Source: Hydractinia symbiolongicarpus
Lineage: Eukaryota; Cnidaria; Hydrozoa; Anthoathecata; Hydractiniidae
Direction of reading: 5' to 3'
Assembly: GCF_029227915.1 (NCBI RefSeq)
Contig: NC_079875.1
Location: 12,273,001 to 12,337,000, forward strand
Length of the DNA: 64,000 nucleotides
Position numbers and translations under genes: made by a program. Shown here piece after piece: positions 1 through 13,295 of this stretch. Each line of letters starts with the position of its first letter. Position 1 is the stretch's first letter. The notes under the pieces were generated by a model. That model was given only the letters and a program-made list of their open reading frames with translations, was not told where the DNA came from and made no database searches.

Positions 1-517
1 CATAAAAAATCTTTGGATTTTTTTTCATTCGGGTAATTTTTGGTTTTTAAGCATAATATTTTTTTTCAAATGCACGGATTAGTTTTTATGTTTTTATACG
101 CTACACGTTTATTTTAAACATTGAATTTGGTACTATGGCTGCTAAAGAGTCTGTTGACATTAGTGTGTAAAAACATAGTCATAAGAAAAAAAATAGTCGG
201 GAGGCAACGATCACCGACATTGTTTACACAATCTATCCTTAAGTTGTGTCGGACGACCCTATCATACCCAGCTTTACGTGACTGTTGTTTAATTTTGTAT
301 GCTTTTATTTATCAGGTTCCATAGATGACATGAAGAAACGTCTCACTGCTACTTTTTCGTCTTTTTCGAAATTTTTATGACTGTCATAATAATTAAATGT
401 TTTAAAAATTAATTTTAGTGTTATTGTTGATACTTCTTACATAACTGAGAGAATCCCAGTTCTTGAATTCACCTTGTTACGTACAAACTATTTCCTAATC
501 CATTGAATATTAGGGTA

Positions 518-561
518 TTTCAATTAGGGTATTGACGTGCGTGTCAATACCCTAATTGAAA
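518..561. repeat. Perfect 19-bp hairpin
   Basis: The 19-base arms at 518-536 and 543-561 are exact reverse complements separated by a 6-base loop. It is too long and perfect for chance in AT-rich DNA. It may be a small MITE remnant or a foldback RNA; function unknown. Confidence 0.85.
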
Positions 562-891
562 CGGACTTGGTCAAAATGTTTTGCCCAATCGAATCCAAAG
601 TAGTTTAAAATTCCGGTCACACTCACCCTCCTAACCTCTTAATAATTACATTACCTCTTTTTCTTAGAAAGAGTAGACATGAGCCAGTCACATATCTTTA
701 CCTGCAAAAACGTTCACAGTGTAGTGTGAAAAATTAAAGGTTCAATCGAAGGAAGCTAAAAATATCAGATAGCTAGCTAGATGAATACCTAACTTTTATT
801 GACGGCACTAGTTTGTTTCTTTTATTTTGCATAACTGCCTTGTATTTTTGTTATTTATTATTTGCAGTGTATGTACTTGTTATAACAGCGT

Positions 892-929
892 TTTGTTCTA
901 TCCTACATTCACATGTAGGATAGAACAAA
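892..929. repeat. Perfect 17-bp hairpin
   Basis: The arms at 892-908 and 913-929 are exact reverse complements around a 4-base loop. It is separate from the hairpin at 518-561 and unrelated in sequence. Confidence 0.85.
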
Positions 930-2119
930 GCTCTCAAACAAAAGCTTAGACGCAAGCAAATGTCAGAGCAAATCCAGCTCATAACTAACCTCATAACTAC
1001 AATCAAACAGGAGCACAAAATCGGCGCGGTCATATCTTATCGTTAAATAATACAACAATTAATTTTTTCGGACGAGTGAGGCGATTTGCGCTAAAACAAA
1101 GGATTTTCCAATATTGACCGCGTGAGCAAAGAATAATGGACTTAAACAATCGAGAAGCGCGGCCAGTATTCTGACCGCAGAGAACTCGTTTAAGACCAAG
1201 CTTGATTTTTCTCACCGTAACTGCTTCAAATTCCTAGCGATAAGACAAATTATGCTGTGTGTTCTGGCTAGCATTCACACTACACACTTACTATGCGAAT
1301 ATGTATATAACCTACCCCGTCCCCAGGGCATCTTGTATCTTAATATCGGACAGCATGTTCGTCTCGCCGTCCGAGATAAAAAAGGGACAGCAGGTGTTGG
1401 GAACCAGGTTATTATATAACAAGCTTTTCACGTATTCTTTAAAATCATGACATCAACAACCTCAAACATTTTGCTTTCCAACAAATGTAGTTAGGACTTC
1501 ATATCATCAAGGCAACGACAAATTCGACGAAACCAAGGACACAAATTACTTTCAGTGTTTTCAAGTAGGCTAACATTAGGAATGCTATTGATTTAGAATA
1601 GAGAATTAAGCAAGGTCACACATGGCATCGTGAACAACCACGTCAATTAACGGTAGTGCGGTAAATGTGAATTTACTTTTCACTAACAATGTTTTGAGCT
1701 TTTTGCACACAGGTTCAAATTGCCAGGCTCACATAATTGATATATTGATACATAATACACCTCACATTAAAAAAAACTTCATTTGTGAATGCTATTGTTT
1801 TTCAATTTTAAATTGTAAAGATTTTGTTCACATTGTTGAGTCGCATATGGCACTTCCGTCATTCTAAAATTTAGTAACTAACTTCAGTTGCATCTTATAT
1901 CAAGCATATATACTTAAGACAATGGTAACATGCGAAGTTTATCAACATTACAAGTGATATTACAACAAAAATCAAAAACGTTGTGCTTGGATATCAGAAA
2001 TTAAATTAACATAAGTATTGCTCTATCATGACAATATCTAGCTAAGTTAAAAATTATAGATAAACATGATTTCATCTATATTAAAATAAAATTGTAACAA
2101 TACAATAAAAAGCCGCGTC

Positions 2120-2270
2120 CTGTTACGGAAACAAGAAATTTTTAAAATGCACACCAATACCAAATGCTATAAATTTTTGTCCACTTTGTTGCAACGGGTT
2201 AATTTAAATACAACATAATAATACAGAAGTCATGTGTGTCTGTTTGTGGCAGGCAAAGTATACGTGTTGT
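2120..2270 (+). mobile_element. Degenerate Helitron-like fragment
   Basis: The stretch carries a body segment resembling the repeat units at 42970-43400 (a 'tccactttgttgc' core) and then the 'gtctgtttgtggcaggcaaag' type motif seen at Helitron 5' ends near 55300 and 56730. No clear termini remain, so this is a remnant call. Confidence 0.35.
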
Positions 2271-3426
2271 TTCATTATTCAGTATGTATAATTGATTTTA
2301 TCACGAGATTACTAGTGTTATTTACTATTGACAGTTTGTTGTTTTTTTAGAACACAGTGTTTTTGGTCATAGATCACTTCTATCTCCCATTAAGACATTA
2401 AAGCGTAATTTTAACTATTTCGATATGGAGTTGCGCACGCCATCTGGAAATACATAGAGAGTTGTTCGCTTTGACACACAAAGGTATGACGTATTCAGGA
2501 GAATAAGCGATAGTAAAACTGAAGTCGTGACGATAAAAAACACGCATTCAAACTGATGATGTCTTGATAGTAGTCTTTTCCAATATCAACACGTTGCCTC
2601 AGACACCTACAGGTAATAACAGGTATCTCGAATGCATTGACTGAACATGTATGACTGCTTACATGTAGAAGGAGTCATCACTCATTTGTCAGAAGTCACT
2701 AAACACAAACATGACGGATATTGCTTAAAATTTACACTATCACCTTTGTCCAAATGTAACTCTAATGTTGAAATTGAAGAAACGATTGCCATGTGTAAAA
2801 AATGTATGTCAGTCACAGTCATATAGATTAGTTCATCAATAATTCAAGGACTTTGTGTACCATTATGGACAATTTGACTGTCAATCATGACCTGCTCAAA
2901 TCAGTTGTAGGAAGAGAAAATGAAATTTCTAGGGCAACTTTTATTATTCACTTTCTGTATAACAATCAACACCATAGAGCAAGAAATAACGGCAATATCA
3001 TCCGAAAGAAAGTAAATATTTTTTGGTCACATAATGCACTGGCAATCTTTTTGGCCCTTAGCAATTTTTGTTGGTTTTGTTCCTTTTTTGTTTTTATCAA
3101 TAGAGCTTTTTTTTCTTTTTGCTGCGTTGATTAGAAACAGTCGTCGTGTACCCAAGCTGGGCTTGTTTACTGTAAGTTAGTTCTACCAACACAATATCCT
3201 AAATTTTGTTTTGTGGTACCCGAGATATCTATATGCTATATTTGTATATTTTTAAGTAGATTTATATAACATCTTGTTAATACACAACACATTCTATAGT
3301 GCTGATCAGTGCCATCATTTTATAAAAATTTAACCTTGAATTTGGTAATGCATTAGACATTATAAAATAGTAAAGTTAGATTTATAAATTTTTTTGCCTA
3401 ATTATAACAACATGAATTAATGCTGG

Positions 3427-3720
3427 TTATACCGGCATTAAAAGATGTCGTCCCCAGTTATAAAGCCGAGCTTCTTTTTGTTGATCATAATTCCATTCCA
3501 AATCTATACGGCATGGTAATTTGTTCAGTTTTATTTTGAGTTTGAGAACCATCCTGAAAGGACAGTTAGTGTTAATCTTTTCAAAAGTGTCTTTCGTAAA
3601 ACTTCTTCCGAATACGTTGAAGGTTGATGATCCGTTTTGTGTTGAGCTGACATACATTAACACATACATACATTTTATAACCTCTTTCAAAATTTTGTTA
3701 CTTTTAGCCATAAAAATCAA
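3427..3720 (-). CDS. Unassigned ORF, possible decayed transposon fragment
   Basis: A 97-codon open frame on the minus strand. Around residues 50-75 there is a Cys-Pro-Phe-Arg followed by alternating hydrophobic and basic residues, loosely like the N-terminal zinc domain of FAR1/ZSWIM transposase-derived proteins. The usual terminal His-x-His is not present. The overlapping plus-strand ORF has no family-like character. It may be chance; no function is claimed. Confidence 0.15.
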   Translation of the reverse strand: MIFMAKSNKILKEVIKCMYVLMYVSSTQNGSSTFNVFGRSFTKDTFEKINTNCPFRMVLKLKIKLNKLPCRIDLEWNYDQQKEARLYNWGRHLLMPV

Positions 3721-4626
3721 TTCGAAATATTATCGGAATATCTGAGCGACTTGTGAGATACTTCCAACTGTCAATTGAATTGTCATTAACTATCACGGGT
3801 ACTTTGAACCATATAGGGAGAGACATTGCTAAGGCAACATTTCGCAGAAAATATTGTGAAATCTTTTACACATACACAATTCTGATTTAAAGCAGCTTTT
3901 TAAACAGCGGACGTGTTGACTTTACCCGCCCTGGCGTGAATACGGTTAAGCACCCAGGGCGTCTAAAACGACTGTAAATGGCGTAATCAATATTAACAAA
4001 GAAGATTTTAGTTTGTGCTTATTTTTTGGAAAGATTAGACAGAGTGAAAAATTAACATTGAGCGCCCCCCGTTAGTGCCAGGAAGCGATTTTAAACTAAA
4101 AACCCTTGGCACTAAATCGAAAAGATGCATCTGTCACACATTAATTATAGCGCCCTTTTGACATGCCAATGTCACAAAATAACATTCAAATAGAAAGAAA
4201 CAGGCCATACAGCCTGTCAAGGATGAGATGGACACCAATTTCGAAAGCTTAGGAAAAAACAAAGCGAAATGAAGAAAGGAAGTCCTGAGAATAAACTCAT
4301 ACGATATTGCATACAGTATAAGCCCAGTTAAAGCGAAAACATATTTGACTGATTAAAGAATATAATGTTTAAAGAATGCTTACAAAAGGTAATAGGTGGA
4401 AAGCCAATTATTTTCTCTCCTCTTTTCTCTGTTTCTTTAGAATTTTTAAGAAATCTAACATTTTTATAAACTTTGATAAACATGTCTTTATTAATATTAG
4501 GAGTGAACATGGCGTTATTCTTGGACAGAGTGTAAAAAACCAAAGGTTTATAAATAAGTCAATAACAGTCCTGTTTATTGGGCTGGGATAACATTCCAAT
4601 GTACAAATGATTTATGGGATTCTGTC

Positions 4627-4842
4627 TGCTTGCCGACTGGTAGCCTTGTGGTTAAACTTCGCTTCCTCGGTGTGAAAGATCGTGATTCAAACCCCACTCA
4701 ACTCATTTCACAGACTATAAAAGTGTGAATCGTTCTGCTTAGCTTTCAGCAGGGCAAGCCTTTGCAGGAAATTTGTTCGTATAGTACCAAAAGAAACTGA
4801 AGAGGCTATGTCGGGTAAATAGTCCGTTGGCATATACGTTTA
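4627..4842 (+). mobile_element. tRNA-derived SINE, copy 1
   Basis: Starts with a tRNA-like head with an A-box near 4640-4655 (ggtagccttgtggtta) and a B-box-like segment near 4685-4697. A body follows with 'ctataaaagtgtgaatc', and the tail reads 'gaactgaagaggctatgtc'-like. Body and tail recur at 15352-15635, and the body recurs on the minus strand at 28950-29082. Compared with those copies, this one lacks an internal segment. Confidence 0.7.
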
Positions 4843-5223
4843 TATATGCATTGCTATATGCTTTGAGCTTTTGTGTACACATTTTTATATGCTTCGAGCA
4901 CTGCGAAGGAATATATTGTATAGGATGTTGTTGCAAAACATAATAAGAACATGCGAACAAATGTTGTGGCAATTGTCACGTGATTTTTCATTGTTATTTT
5001 TAGAAGTAGTGATTAAAGAAACATAATTATTTGACGTAGTATAAAATGGCGTCTCCGGTTTCCACACAGCTAAAAAAGCGTACAGGTCCTGCGCCAATCA
5101 TTACTTAACAACATCTTCAAAACGTGTTTGTCTCATAGAAAATGTAAAAGAAAAAGAAAGCAAACTTTTTTATAAATTTTAAAACAACTTTACCGAAATG
5201 AACCGCTTTTCCTGTGTCTCGTG

Positions 5224-5241
5224 CCCCCCCCCCCCCCCCCC
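5224..5241 (+). repeat. Poly-C homopolymer tract
   Basis: An uninterrupted run of about 18 C residues. Such runs recur at 12765-12779 and inside the MITE at 37467-38210. Length is likely variable and subject to sequencing error. Confidence 0.9.
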
Positions 5242-6501
5242 TGTGCCGTTTTTATACCAGGGTGACTTTATCAATAAGGCAAAACGCCCTGGGAACGAGG
5301 TTGTACTGAGATTAAACCTTTTAACTGAAAGCCCCGTCCAAACAACAAACACTGTGCTATCACGTGCAGTGTGGTCCTTAATATTTGCGGCAGTCGTAAA
5401 ATAAATTTTTGCATAATTAAAATTATATTGTTCTCCTCCCGGGTGATTTCTATATCTTAAACTACAACAGCGCGATAATTCTGGATAGGTTTGCAAGCCT
5501 GTGTCCATTTATAAGTTTTAACTAAATATATAAACATATTTTAAGGAACTGAATATCACACACATGTTTTAATTTTTCTTGTGAACTTTCGACTCTTGGT
5601 TTTGGTTGCTATGTTGTTTCGTCAGCAGCGATTACGTAATCAAACATTTTAAAAATCGGCGCAAATCCGAGCATGTTTATTAGGCACGTTCTTCACGATG
5701 CCAGTCGATTCGATGGTGAGAAAAGAGCAGGATGGGAGAGAAGGAAAATGAAAAATCCTAATATTTTTTGTGCAAACATTTAAGTAAAGTATATTTTGTT
5801 AGCTATATGTAGTATAGGTAGCTAGTGTTTGTGTTACAATGTACGATTAGCTAGCTGAGGCGCTGACTACTATGGGTGGCATCTGGGGTAAATTCTTTTG
5901 GTAGCCATCTAATAAAGGGCGAAAGAAAGAAGTTTTTTTTTTGCTTTGATGGTTCGGTTAGTAGCTAACTAGAGACGATAAATATTGTTTACAATTCTAA
6001 ACTTAAAACTTCATGTACAGATTTGTGCAAATTAAGATTTTATGTATACACACAAGCTTTATCATTATTTGCACATCTTATCCATGATGGATAAAGGTTT
6101 TATAAATTAGGCTTCTAATTTTGAGGTACACAATTGTGTTTGATTGCCTTTAAATCACAAGGCCTGCGTGAATTCTCCCAGTCGAAATGCCTCATGTTAC
6201 AACTTTCGTTCAAGGGAAAACTTTGATGTTTTACAGTCAAATTCTTACAGCTGTTTTGAGAGGTCCCCTGCTGGTTGTGATAGTTTATTAATACTTCCTT
6301 GTATTTATTCAGTTTAATTTTTGTAAACTTTCATTCCATAAAAGATTATCTGTATCTTACAAAAGGTTTGATTAAACACAGAAATGTCACATGACATTTG
6401 CTGACTTGGAAATTAGGAATTATTGTAATACATGTTCAAAATACTATTATTGTGTGCTATGTACATTATTTCCTATAGCTATAGATATATGCTATTAGAC
6501 A

Positions 6502-6542
6502 GTCAGGTGCACATTGTGGAATCACCACAATGTGCACCTGAC
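6502..6542. repeat. Perfect 18-bp hairpin upstream of glutamine synthetase
   Basis: The arms at 6502-6519 and 6525-6542 are exact reverse complements around a 5-base loop, about 370 bases upstream of the glutamine synthetase start codon. It could be a small foldback element or sit in the promoter or 5' UTR intron. Nothing else supports a regulatory role. Confidence 0.85.
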
Positions 6543-6913
6543 GTGGGTATTGTATGCCTGCAATACCGAATTAGCGAATAAGGATCCCATCTTTTTTCAC
6601 AGTTGGGCAAACAGGATTTTGAATGCTCTGCTCTTAATAGTGAAGCGAAAAAAGTGAGAATTTATACAATTTTTTGGGATGACCTATAACTACAGATCAC
6701 TGTAGCTATTACATTTTCTGAATAATTTTCAGCCGTGTTTTGTGAGTAGAAATTTTTTTTACAAACATGGTACCTTAATTAAGCCATTAAACATTACCAG
6801 AATTGGTAAAATTTATTTTATGTGACACTGAAAGAAAGTCTTTTATTTTACTTTTCAGGAAACAATAAAACTATTTAAGCAAGTGTATATATAAATAAAT
6901 ATAAATATTCAAA

Positions 6914-9865
6914 ATGGCTACATATCATGGATTGAATCAAGCTGTTTTGGACAAATATTTGGAGCTTGACACCCGGGGCATGATCCAATTAAATTACATA
7001 TGGATTGATGGCTCTGGTGAAACAATGCGATCAAAAACAAGAACGATAGATTGGGATCCACAAACCATAGAGCAATTGCCAATATGGAATTTTGATGGTT
7101 CTTCCACTGGTCAAGCAACTGGAAACAACAGTGATGTTTATCTTCATCCAGTCGCCATGTATCCTGATCCTTTTCGTAGAGGAAAAAACAAACTGGTCCT
7201 TTGTGAAACATACACTTATGATCATAAACCAACAATATCGAATAAACGCAAATCTTGTAAAATGGCAATGGATAAAGCAAAAGTATGGAAAATAGTTTTT
7301 GTTGGTAACATATTTTAAGTAATCAAACATTTTAATTGAAGTAAAAAAAATGTCAGTAAGTCACAGTTGTTCTAAGGAAACAGTTTGTCACAAAATGAGG
7401 AAACCCTAAGACAGTACAAGGATGCAAATAAAGTTTTACTTTTTGTGTAAATATTGGTTTGTGTTTAAACTCTGTCAATTGTACAATTAAACTTTAGTAA
7501 ACATTAATTTTTCTGTAAACAAACTTTTTTATAATAGGATCAATATATTGTTTGTTGTTTTTGACACATTTAAATGGGCCAATTAAGTTACAGGATTTCA
7601 AAGTGACCTCTATAATGTTTCGTGGTTAATAATTTTAAACAGTAATTATTTATATTTCTAATGTTAATTGTGGTCATTTACCTATTTTATAGAGTTTTTA
7701 TCCCTGGTTTGGGCTTGAACAAGAATACACATTACTTGACAAAGATAAACACCCCCTAGGGTGGCCTAAACATGGTTACCCTGGTCCGCAAGGCCCTTAT
7801 TATTGTGCAATTGGAACTGGTAGGGTGTTTGGGCGTGAAGTTATGGAAGCTCATTACAGAGCTTGTTTGTATGCTGGTATAAAAATAGCAGGAGAAAATG
7901 CAGAGGTTATGCCTGCACAGGTATGTTTCGCACTGTTATATACTAGCCTGGAGACCTGTTGTTTCATTTCCAAGAAGCAGCTAGCAAAGCACCTTTTTAA
8001 AAAACCTGAACAGGATGGCCATACTTGAAAACTCAAATAAGTTTCCTTCTAAAATCTTCTAAAGATGTTTATGGTGACATTCATTACAGAAAAGTCTTTG
8101 TTAAGCGTGACTTCTTTAGCATAGATTTTGCGCACAATTGTTGTGTAGTTTTATTTTTTTGTTATTTTTTGGAAATTTTTCCAGGTAAGAAATGGCCTGG
8201 AAAGGGGGTTCATTTATTAAATAATATAATATCACAATACTGGCAATTAAGAGGACAGTTTTTCTGCACAAAAACTATTCATACCAAGCTTGTTTCCATT
8301 TGACTGCTTTTTTTGCCATAGCGCAAAAAGCCCAAGCTTTTTTGTAAGCGCATGCAAATAAATCTTTAATCTTGTCACAGTGTGCACATGCTTCCAAAAC
8401 ATTTTGTAAACGTTTTGCTCTAAAGCGAAAAATGCAGTAAAGTAAAACCAAAATTTAATGGGATCTTCAATTTTTAAATGGAATCTTTGAAATTCAAAGT
8501 CAACTCGCCTGTAATTTGTTATTATCAAATAATTTTCCAAAAATTTTAACACGCTTTACTTATTTAATAATTTTCATGCTTCTAGTGGGAGTTTCAAGTT
8601 GGCCCATGTGAAGGAATTGACATGGGTGACCATCTCTGGGTTGCACGTTACCTGTTGGAAAGAGTTGCGGAAGATTTTGGAATTCGAATATCTCTTGACC
8701 CAAAACCAATACCTGGTGATTGGAATGGTGCTGGTTGCCATGCTAACTTCAGGTAAATAATTTAATCTTGATTTCCGGTCAATTCCGGTGCCTATTAGAA
8801 GTTTAAAACCCTCGGAAAGCTGAAGTCAGACTAGCTGATTTTTGAATATCCTTCTTTCTCTAGAGAACAAAGTGACGTGTGAATTTTTTTCATAAAAAAT
8901 ATTCTGTCTATGATGATATGTTATTTGTGTGGTAACTAGTTTTTGCAGCCATTCTTCTCTTTTTCTTAAGTTTGAAAGTTTATGAATATTGTTCTTTTTT
9001 TGACAATCGCTTTGGAATATGGGAAGAATTTAAAAGCAATCAAAAAATATGGAAAAAAACCTTGACCATGATGCTAAAAAAATATTTTGATTCTTTTTGT
9101 GATTTAACATTCTGCCCTTAGTAACTTAAAGCTTTACAAAGAATGTCAAATGTTAAAAATTGTGTCACATGTTAAACACGTGTGTCACATGTTAAACACA
9201 TGAAATCTTTGTGGCTTTGTGGTCTAAATTTTTTAAGTATTTAGCAACTCTGTTGATGTCAATACTTTTAAAGAGGTTTTATAATCTTATAATCTTATAA
9301 TAATTTTATAATCTCTTCATAATTTTTAAAACCTAGCTAATGAATTTTATGTTCTTTTTCTCTCCCAAAATGTATGATACAAAACTTTATTGTCGCATAT
9401 CGATGCTTTAACAGAGATCACGGCCTAAAAAGTAAATTAATTATAACTAACTTTTGACTTTTTCACGCCTGATTGAACGAGGCCTGGAGTGTATATGTGT
9501 TTTTTCTACTTGTTTCCAGTACTGCTGAAATGAGAGAGGAAGGTGGCATCAAGTTGATCTATCAAGCCATCGAAAAGTTGTCGAAGCGTCATGCTTATCA
9601 CATTAGGATGTACGATCCGAAACAAGGTCGCGATAACGAACGTCGTTTAACTGGTCGTCACGAAACGTCAACAATACACGAATTTTCGCACGGCGTTGCA
9701 CATCGGGGATGTAGTATTCGAGTGCCGCGCCAATGCGCAGAGGATGGATATGGGTATATGGAGGATCGCAGACCTTCATCGAATTGCGATCCGTACAGCG
9801 TTACCGAGGCGCTCGTACGGACTATAATTTTGGACGAAGTTGACGAAGAAGAAACAAAGGAATAG
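6914..9865 (+). CDS. GLUL: Glutamine synthetase (type II, eukaryotic), four coding exons
   Basis: ATP-dependent ligation of ammonia to glutamate to give glutamine, usually as a cytosolic decamer. Coding exons are 6914-7282, 7693-7920, 8586-8752 and 9520-9865. All have GT/AG borders and join in frame to 369 residues, close to the usual 370-373. The first exon has the beta-grasp domain with [11 protein letters not shown] (about residue 57). The second has the catalytic [10 protein letters not shown] and YYCAIG, the third [13 protein letters not shown], and the last carries LTGRHET, the VPR of the ATP site and [16 protein letters not shown]. The ATG begins at the expected first residue of the family. 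A likely acceptor ending at 6859 suggests a 5' UTR intron. Exon 4 reads [11 protein letters not shown] where most animals have an ANRSASIRIPR-like segment, a mild local divergence. No truncation or frameshift. Confidence 0.96.
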
Positions 9866-10739
9866 AAAGCAGAACAAATTTGAACAAAAACGACATTTTG
9901 TTTTCATGACAATAAGTAAGATCTTTTTTGGTCAATTTTAAATGTGTAAATTACAAATACATAACGGATTATATATTCTGTGTGTATTTATTACGCTTTT
10001 TCGTTAATTTTCCTCTTTCCCTTGTGTTGGTGTATTTTTATATTCTTTATTATTCAGCTAACAAAGCAGTAAAAAAAATTTAATAGTTAATAATTTTAGG
10101 AGATATATTATTTTACGTGTGAAAGTATTGTAAAAAAATAACAACAGTGTGTGATATTCCAAAAAAAAACATTTGTTAGAAAAGTGAAATCCTTTATTCT
10201 TTAAATTTTAAAAATAACGTGAATATTTTACTCTTTAAATATCTTTGTTCACTATCCATTAGTCGTACCAGAGATTTTTACTATTTTTAAAATATATATT
10301 TCATAAAGTTTTATTAGAGAAACGAGGAAAAAAGAATAAAGTCCGTTAGCATTAGGTAGGAAAAGCCTAAAAAAAGTCAATTTTAATTCCAGCTACCCAA
10401 AAAAATTATAGATACGGCATTGTGTAACTTCTCACCTACAGCCAATAAAACTGCGCGAGACTGAGATTTTTAAAAATGACACTGTAGGACACTAAAATTT
10501 TATCGCGATCAGTGCATGAAAAGGTTTCTGAATCGATGTAAGTTTAATTTTACAAAATTTAACGCATGCCAATATGAGTGTATTTTCCTCTGTTTTACCG
10601 TAAACCATGACGGTTTTACAATTATTTATATAGCTACGAAAATTTCCTTTTTAATTATATTACTGGTGGTTACCTCATTGGAAATCATAAAAAACATATC
10701 GCAGTTGCTATGTTTCCTGCATTTTTAACGCGAAATCGG

Positions 10740-10835
10740 CCCATTTGACAGACAGACTAAACACGAGTATTTATAAAAGACTAGTCGTTGGCCCATGGAA
10801 AAATCCACGAGTTCGCTCGTCAGCAAATTATTTAC
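10740..10835 (-). mobile_element. Helitron-like 3' end abutting a Helitron-like 5' end
   Basis: On the minus strand an imperfect hairpin around 'gtggatttttccat' is followed by a terminal CTAG at 10781. It is immediately followed by a new 5' start, TCTTTTATAA (10780-10771), and a 'gtctgtctgtc' motif. TC starts, a subterminal hairpin and a CTRR end are the hallmarks of Helitron termini. No RepHel protein is visible, so these are non-autonomous. Confidence 0.55.
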
Positions 10836-12764
10836 TCTGCGGGAAATCCGATAATAAAGCTGTAACGCAATTATTTTGAACCCACAAAATACAGCTATTG
10901 TTAAATAACGTTGGTGCACCTGGTGTTGACCATCCCGCTAGACGCTTTAGTGCAGGTTGGCTGTGCCGTGTGTGGAAAACTTTATACAAGTATACTTGAA
11001 ATCTGCAACAAAAGTTCATATAAAGTACAATATACAATACCGACAACCATGAACCCGTTTAAACAAAAAACAGTTAATATTTCGCAAATTAAGTTCGCGT
11101 GACACCAAAATCCATGATTGAATCGTAACTGTGATTGAAATAAAAACACAGTGTTTGTCGCAAATCCACTTGAACGCTCACAGTATTTCGGGTGTAATGC
11201 GTTTTTCCAAAAAAAAAACTTTCTGCAACTTCAACTAGAATAAAAGCACAGACGACAACTTAGTCTGTTGTTTCACTGTCATAGCCAGACAGTCGCTTGA
11301 CTTTTTTTTTCATATTTCGGTGCATTAGTTGTCGCGAGATTTTCAAAATTAACCGCATATAAAATTTAACTCGCTGTATAAGCGAGTTGCATTGTAGCGC
11401 TTAATACCTGATATTGTATAAACTTTAGACTTTTACCTAAGTCGATAATACAATCAAAGTGTTGATATCTAACTAATATTAACATAGAAAAACAAATTTA
11501 ACTAGCTACCTGGTTTATTTTTAAGCTAGTTGGACAAAATAAACTCAAGCTGCATCTCAGTAAATTTAAACAGGTGCATATAGACACATGAAAACAATGT
11601 TATGTTAGCTAGGTTAAAAGCGCCTAATATTAAACTGGACTAAAAGAACAGCATAAATGCTGCCAGCCAGCTCGCCGTCTAGATCGCTGGCTAAATCGCT
11701 GGCTTGATCGCTGACTAGATCGCTGGCAACACAACCTCTTTTAAAATATGGTTTTCGTCACCCTGGCTCTGATTGTGTCATGTTGATTCGATTTGAAATA
11801 AAGCTACGACGAAACCGTTTGAAATAGTCAGACACCAAAGAGAATTGATAGAAGCTGCAGACAAAACGATAGTCGCTGGTGGCACAATGCAAGGGTGTGC
11901 TTTAAAGCTATGAAATTTTAATGTTAAAAGTTCGAATCTTTACTTTCATCAACTAACCTGGGCAAAATAAGCGATGTGTTTTTGAAGCTTTTCTTTTGCT
12001 TTAAATTTTACTCTACCGCTACTTTTTAATTGGCGTAAAAACAAGATAGGTAATAGATTTTATGCAGAGGTCTATTATTATTATTATTTTTCGTGCGAAT
12101 GAAATAAAACACCTGTTTTGACTCAATAAAAAGAGATTCTCATCAAAAATTGAGCAGGTGGTCGTTGCTGTTGTTATCTTGTATTTTCACGTGAACATTG
12201 GACTGTATTTTATTCCAGCTGCCTGAATATTTTTGTCGTTCGTGTAATCAGCTTTTTTTTTAAAAAAAAGAAAAGTTTATTCATATCAATCTAAAAATTC
12301 GTGGATTATACACGAACGCAAGATTTAATATATTGGGGAATTTTCATTAACAAGATGGATTAGATATTTATGCAAACGAGAAATATTTCATTTGTAAGTA
12401 CATAGCTTTGATTTTCACACGTTTATATTAGTTTAAATATTTGATTTTTATGAACTTTTTGGAGAAAAGAGAATTAAATAACTTTTTACATCAGAAATTT
12501 CTTCAAGAAAATATTTGTTTTCGACTTTTTCTTCTTTTCTGACTTTAATAATAACATATGCAATTCTAGTTAATTATTTTCGCGCTTCATATTTTTCGCG
12601 CTGAAAATATCATGCGGACTTCTAAATATGGCAGACGCACTACATCCAATTTCCACGTAGAAATACGAGAAGATTATTTCATTCAATAAGGTCGTAAGTT
12701 CTAAATGCAAGAGAATGTTATTTTCTCTTATGTACCGAAAGAATAACGGTAGAATACTGGATAA

Positions 12765-12779
12765 CCCCCCCCCCCCCCC
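12765..12779 (+). repeat. Poly-C homopolymer tract
   Basis: A run of about 15 C residues in otherwise AT-rich intergenic sequence. Confidence 0.9.
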
Positions 12780-13109
12780 ATCCCAAGTGTTTACTTTTAG
12801 TCTTGTTTTTAAAATAATTAATATATTTTCCTGTTTAAACTTTTCCTGTATTCATTCAGTATATATAAGCGAAGTAATGTTGCATTGCAGTGACATTCCG
12901 TCTAAGTGAATAAAGCAACCAGGTTTTCCTTGAAATATCCATGCTTTCTATAATAACCTATGTATTATTTGCTTGTACCATTTGCCAACTAAAACATGAA
13001 GGTCAATCAAAATGTTTAACTTCATTTCTTGACCATTTTTCAACATTTTTTTGGTTCTTCATGATTCATACAGATTTGTAACTGTAAATAAATGAAAAAG
13101 ATTCTGTTT

Positions 13110-13295
13110 GTACTTTTACGCCTTTTACTTTACGCCTTTCACTTTACGACCTTTACTTTGCACCCTTTATTTTGCTCTCTTCATTCTACGCCTTTTAGTT
13201 TACACCCTTTATTTTACGCTCTTTCATTTTACGCCCTTTATTTTACACCCTTTTTTTTACACCATTTATTTTACACCATTTATTTTACGGCCTGA
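13110..13295 (+). repeat. Minisatellite, 14-15 bp unit
   Basis: Variants of 'acgccctttatttt' follow one another about a dozen times with small substitutions. The overlapping open frames (strings of Phe, Leu, Tyr) are by-products of the repeat. Confidence 0.8.

Larger units (their letters stand above)
1..6857. other. Intergenic region upstream of glutamine synthetase
   Basis: No protein-coding gene can be supported here. Open frames are short, AT-biased and not family-like. The region holds perfect hairpins at 518-561, 892-929 and 6502-6542, a tRNA-derived SINE near 4627-4842, a poly-C run at 5224-5241 and a weak Helitron-like fragment at about 2120-2270. A possible splice acceptor ends at 6859, so the 5' untranslated exon or promoter of glutamine synthetase may lie in the last kilobases, but no promoter motif is decisive. 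Confidence 0.5.

Noticed and set aside
2853-3134. 93-codon plus-strand open frame with a hydrophobic C-terminal half
   Set aside because: Phe-rich because of T-rich DNA, with no splice or family support; treated as chance.
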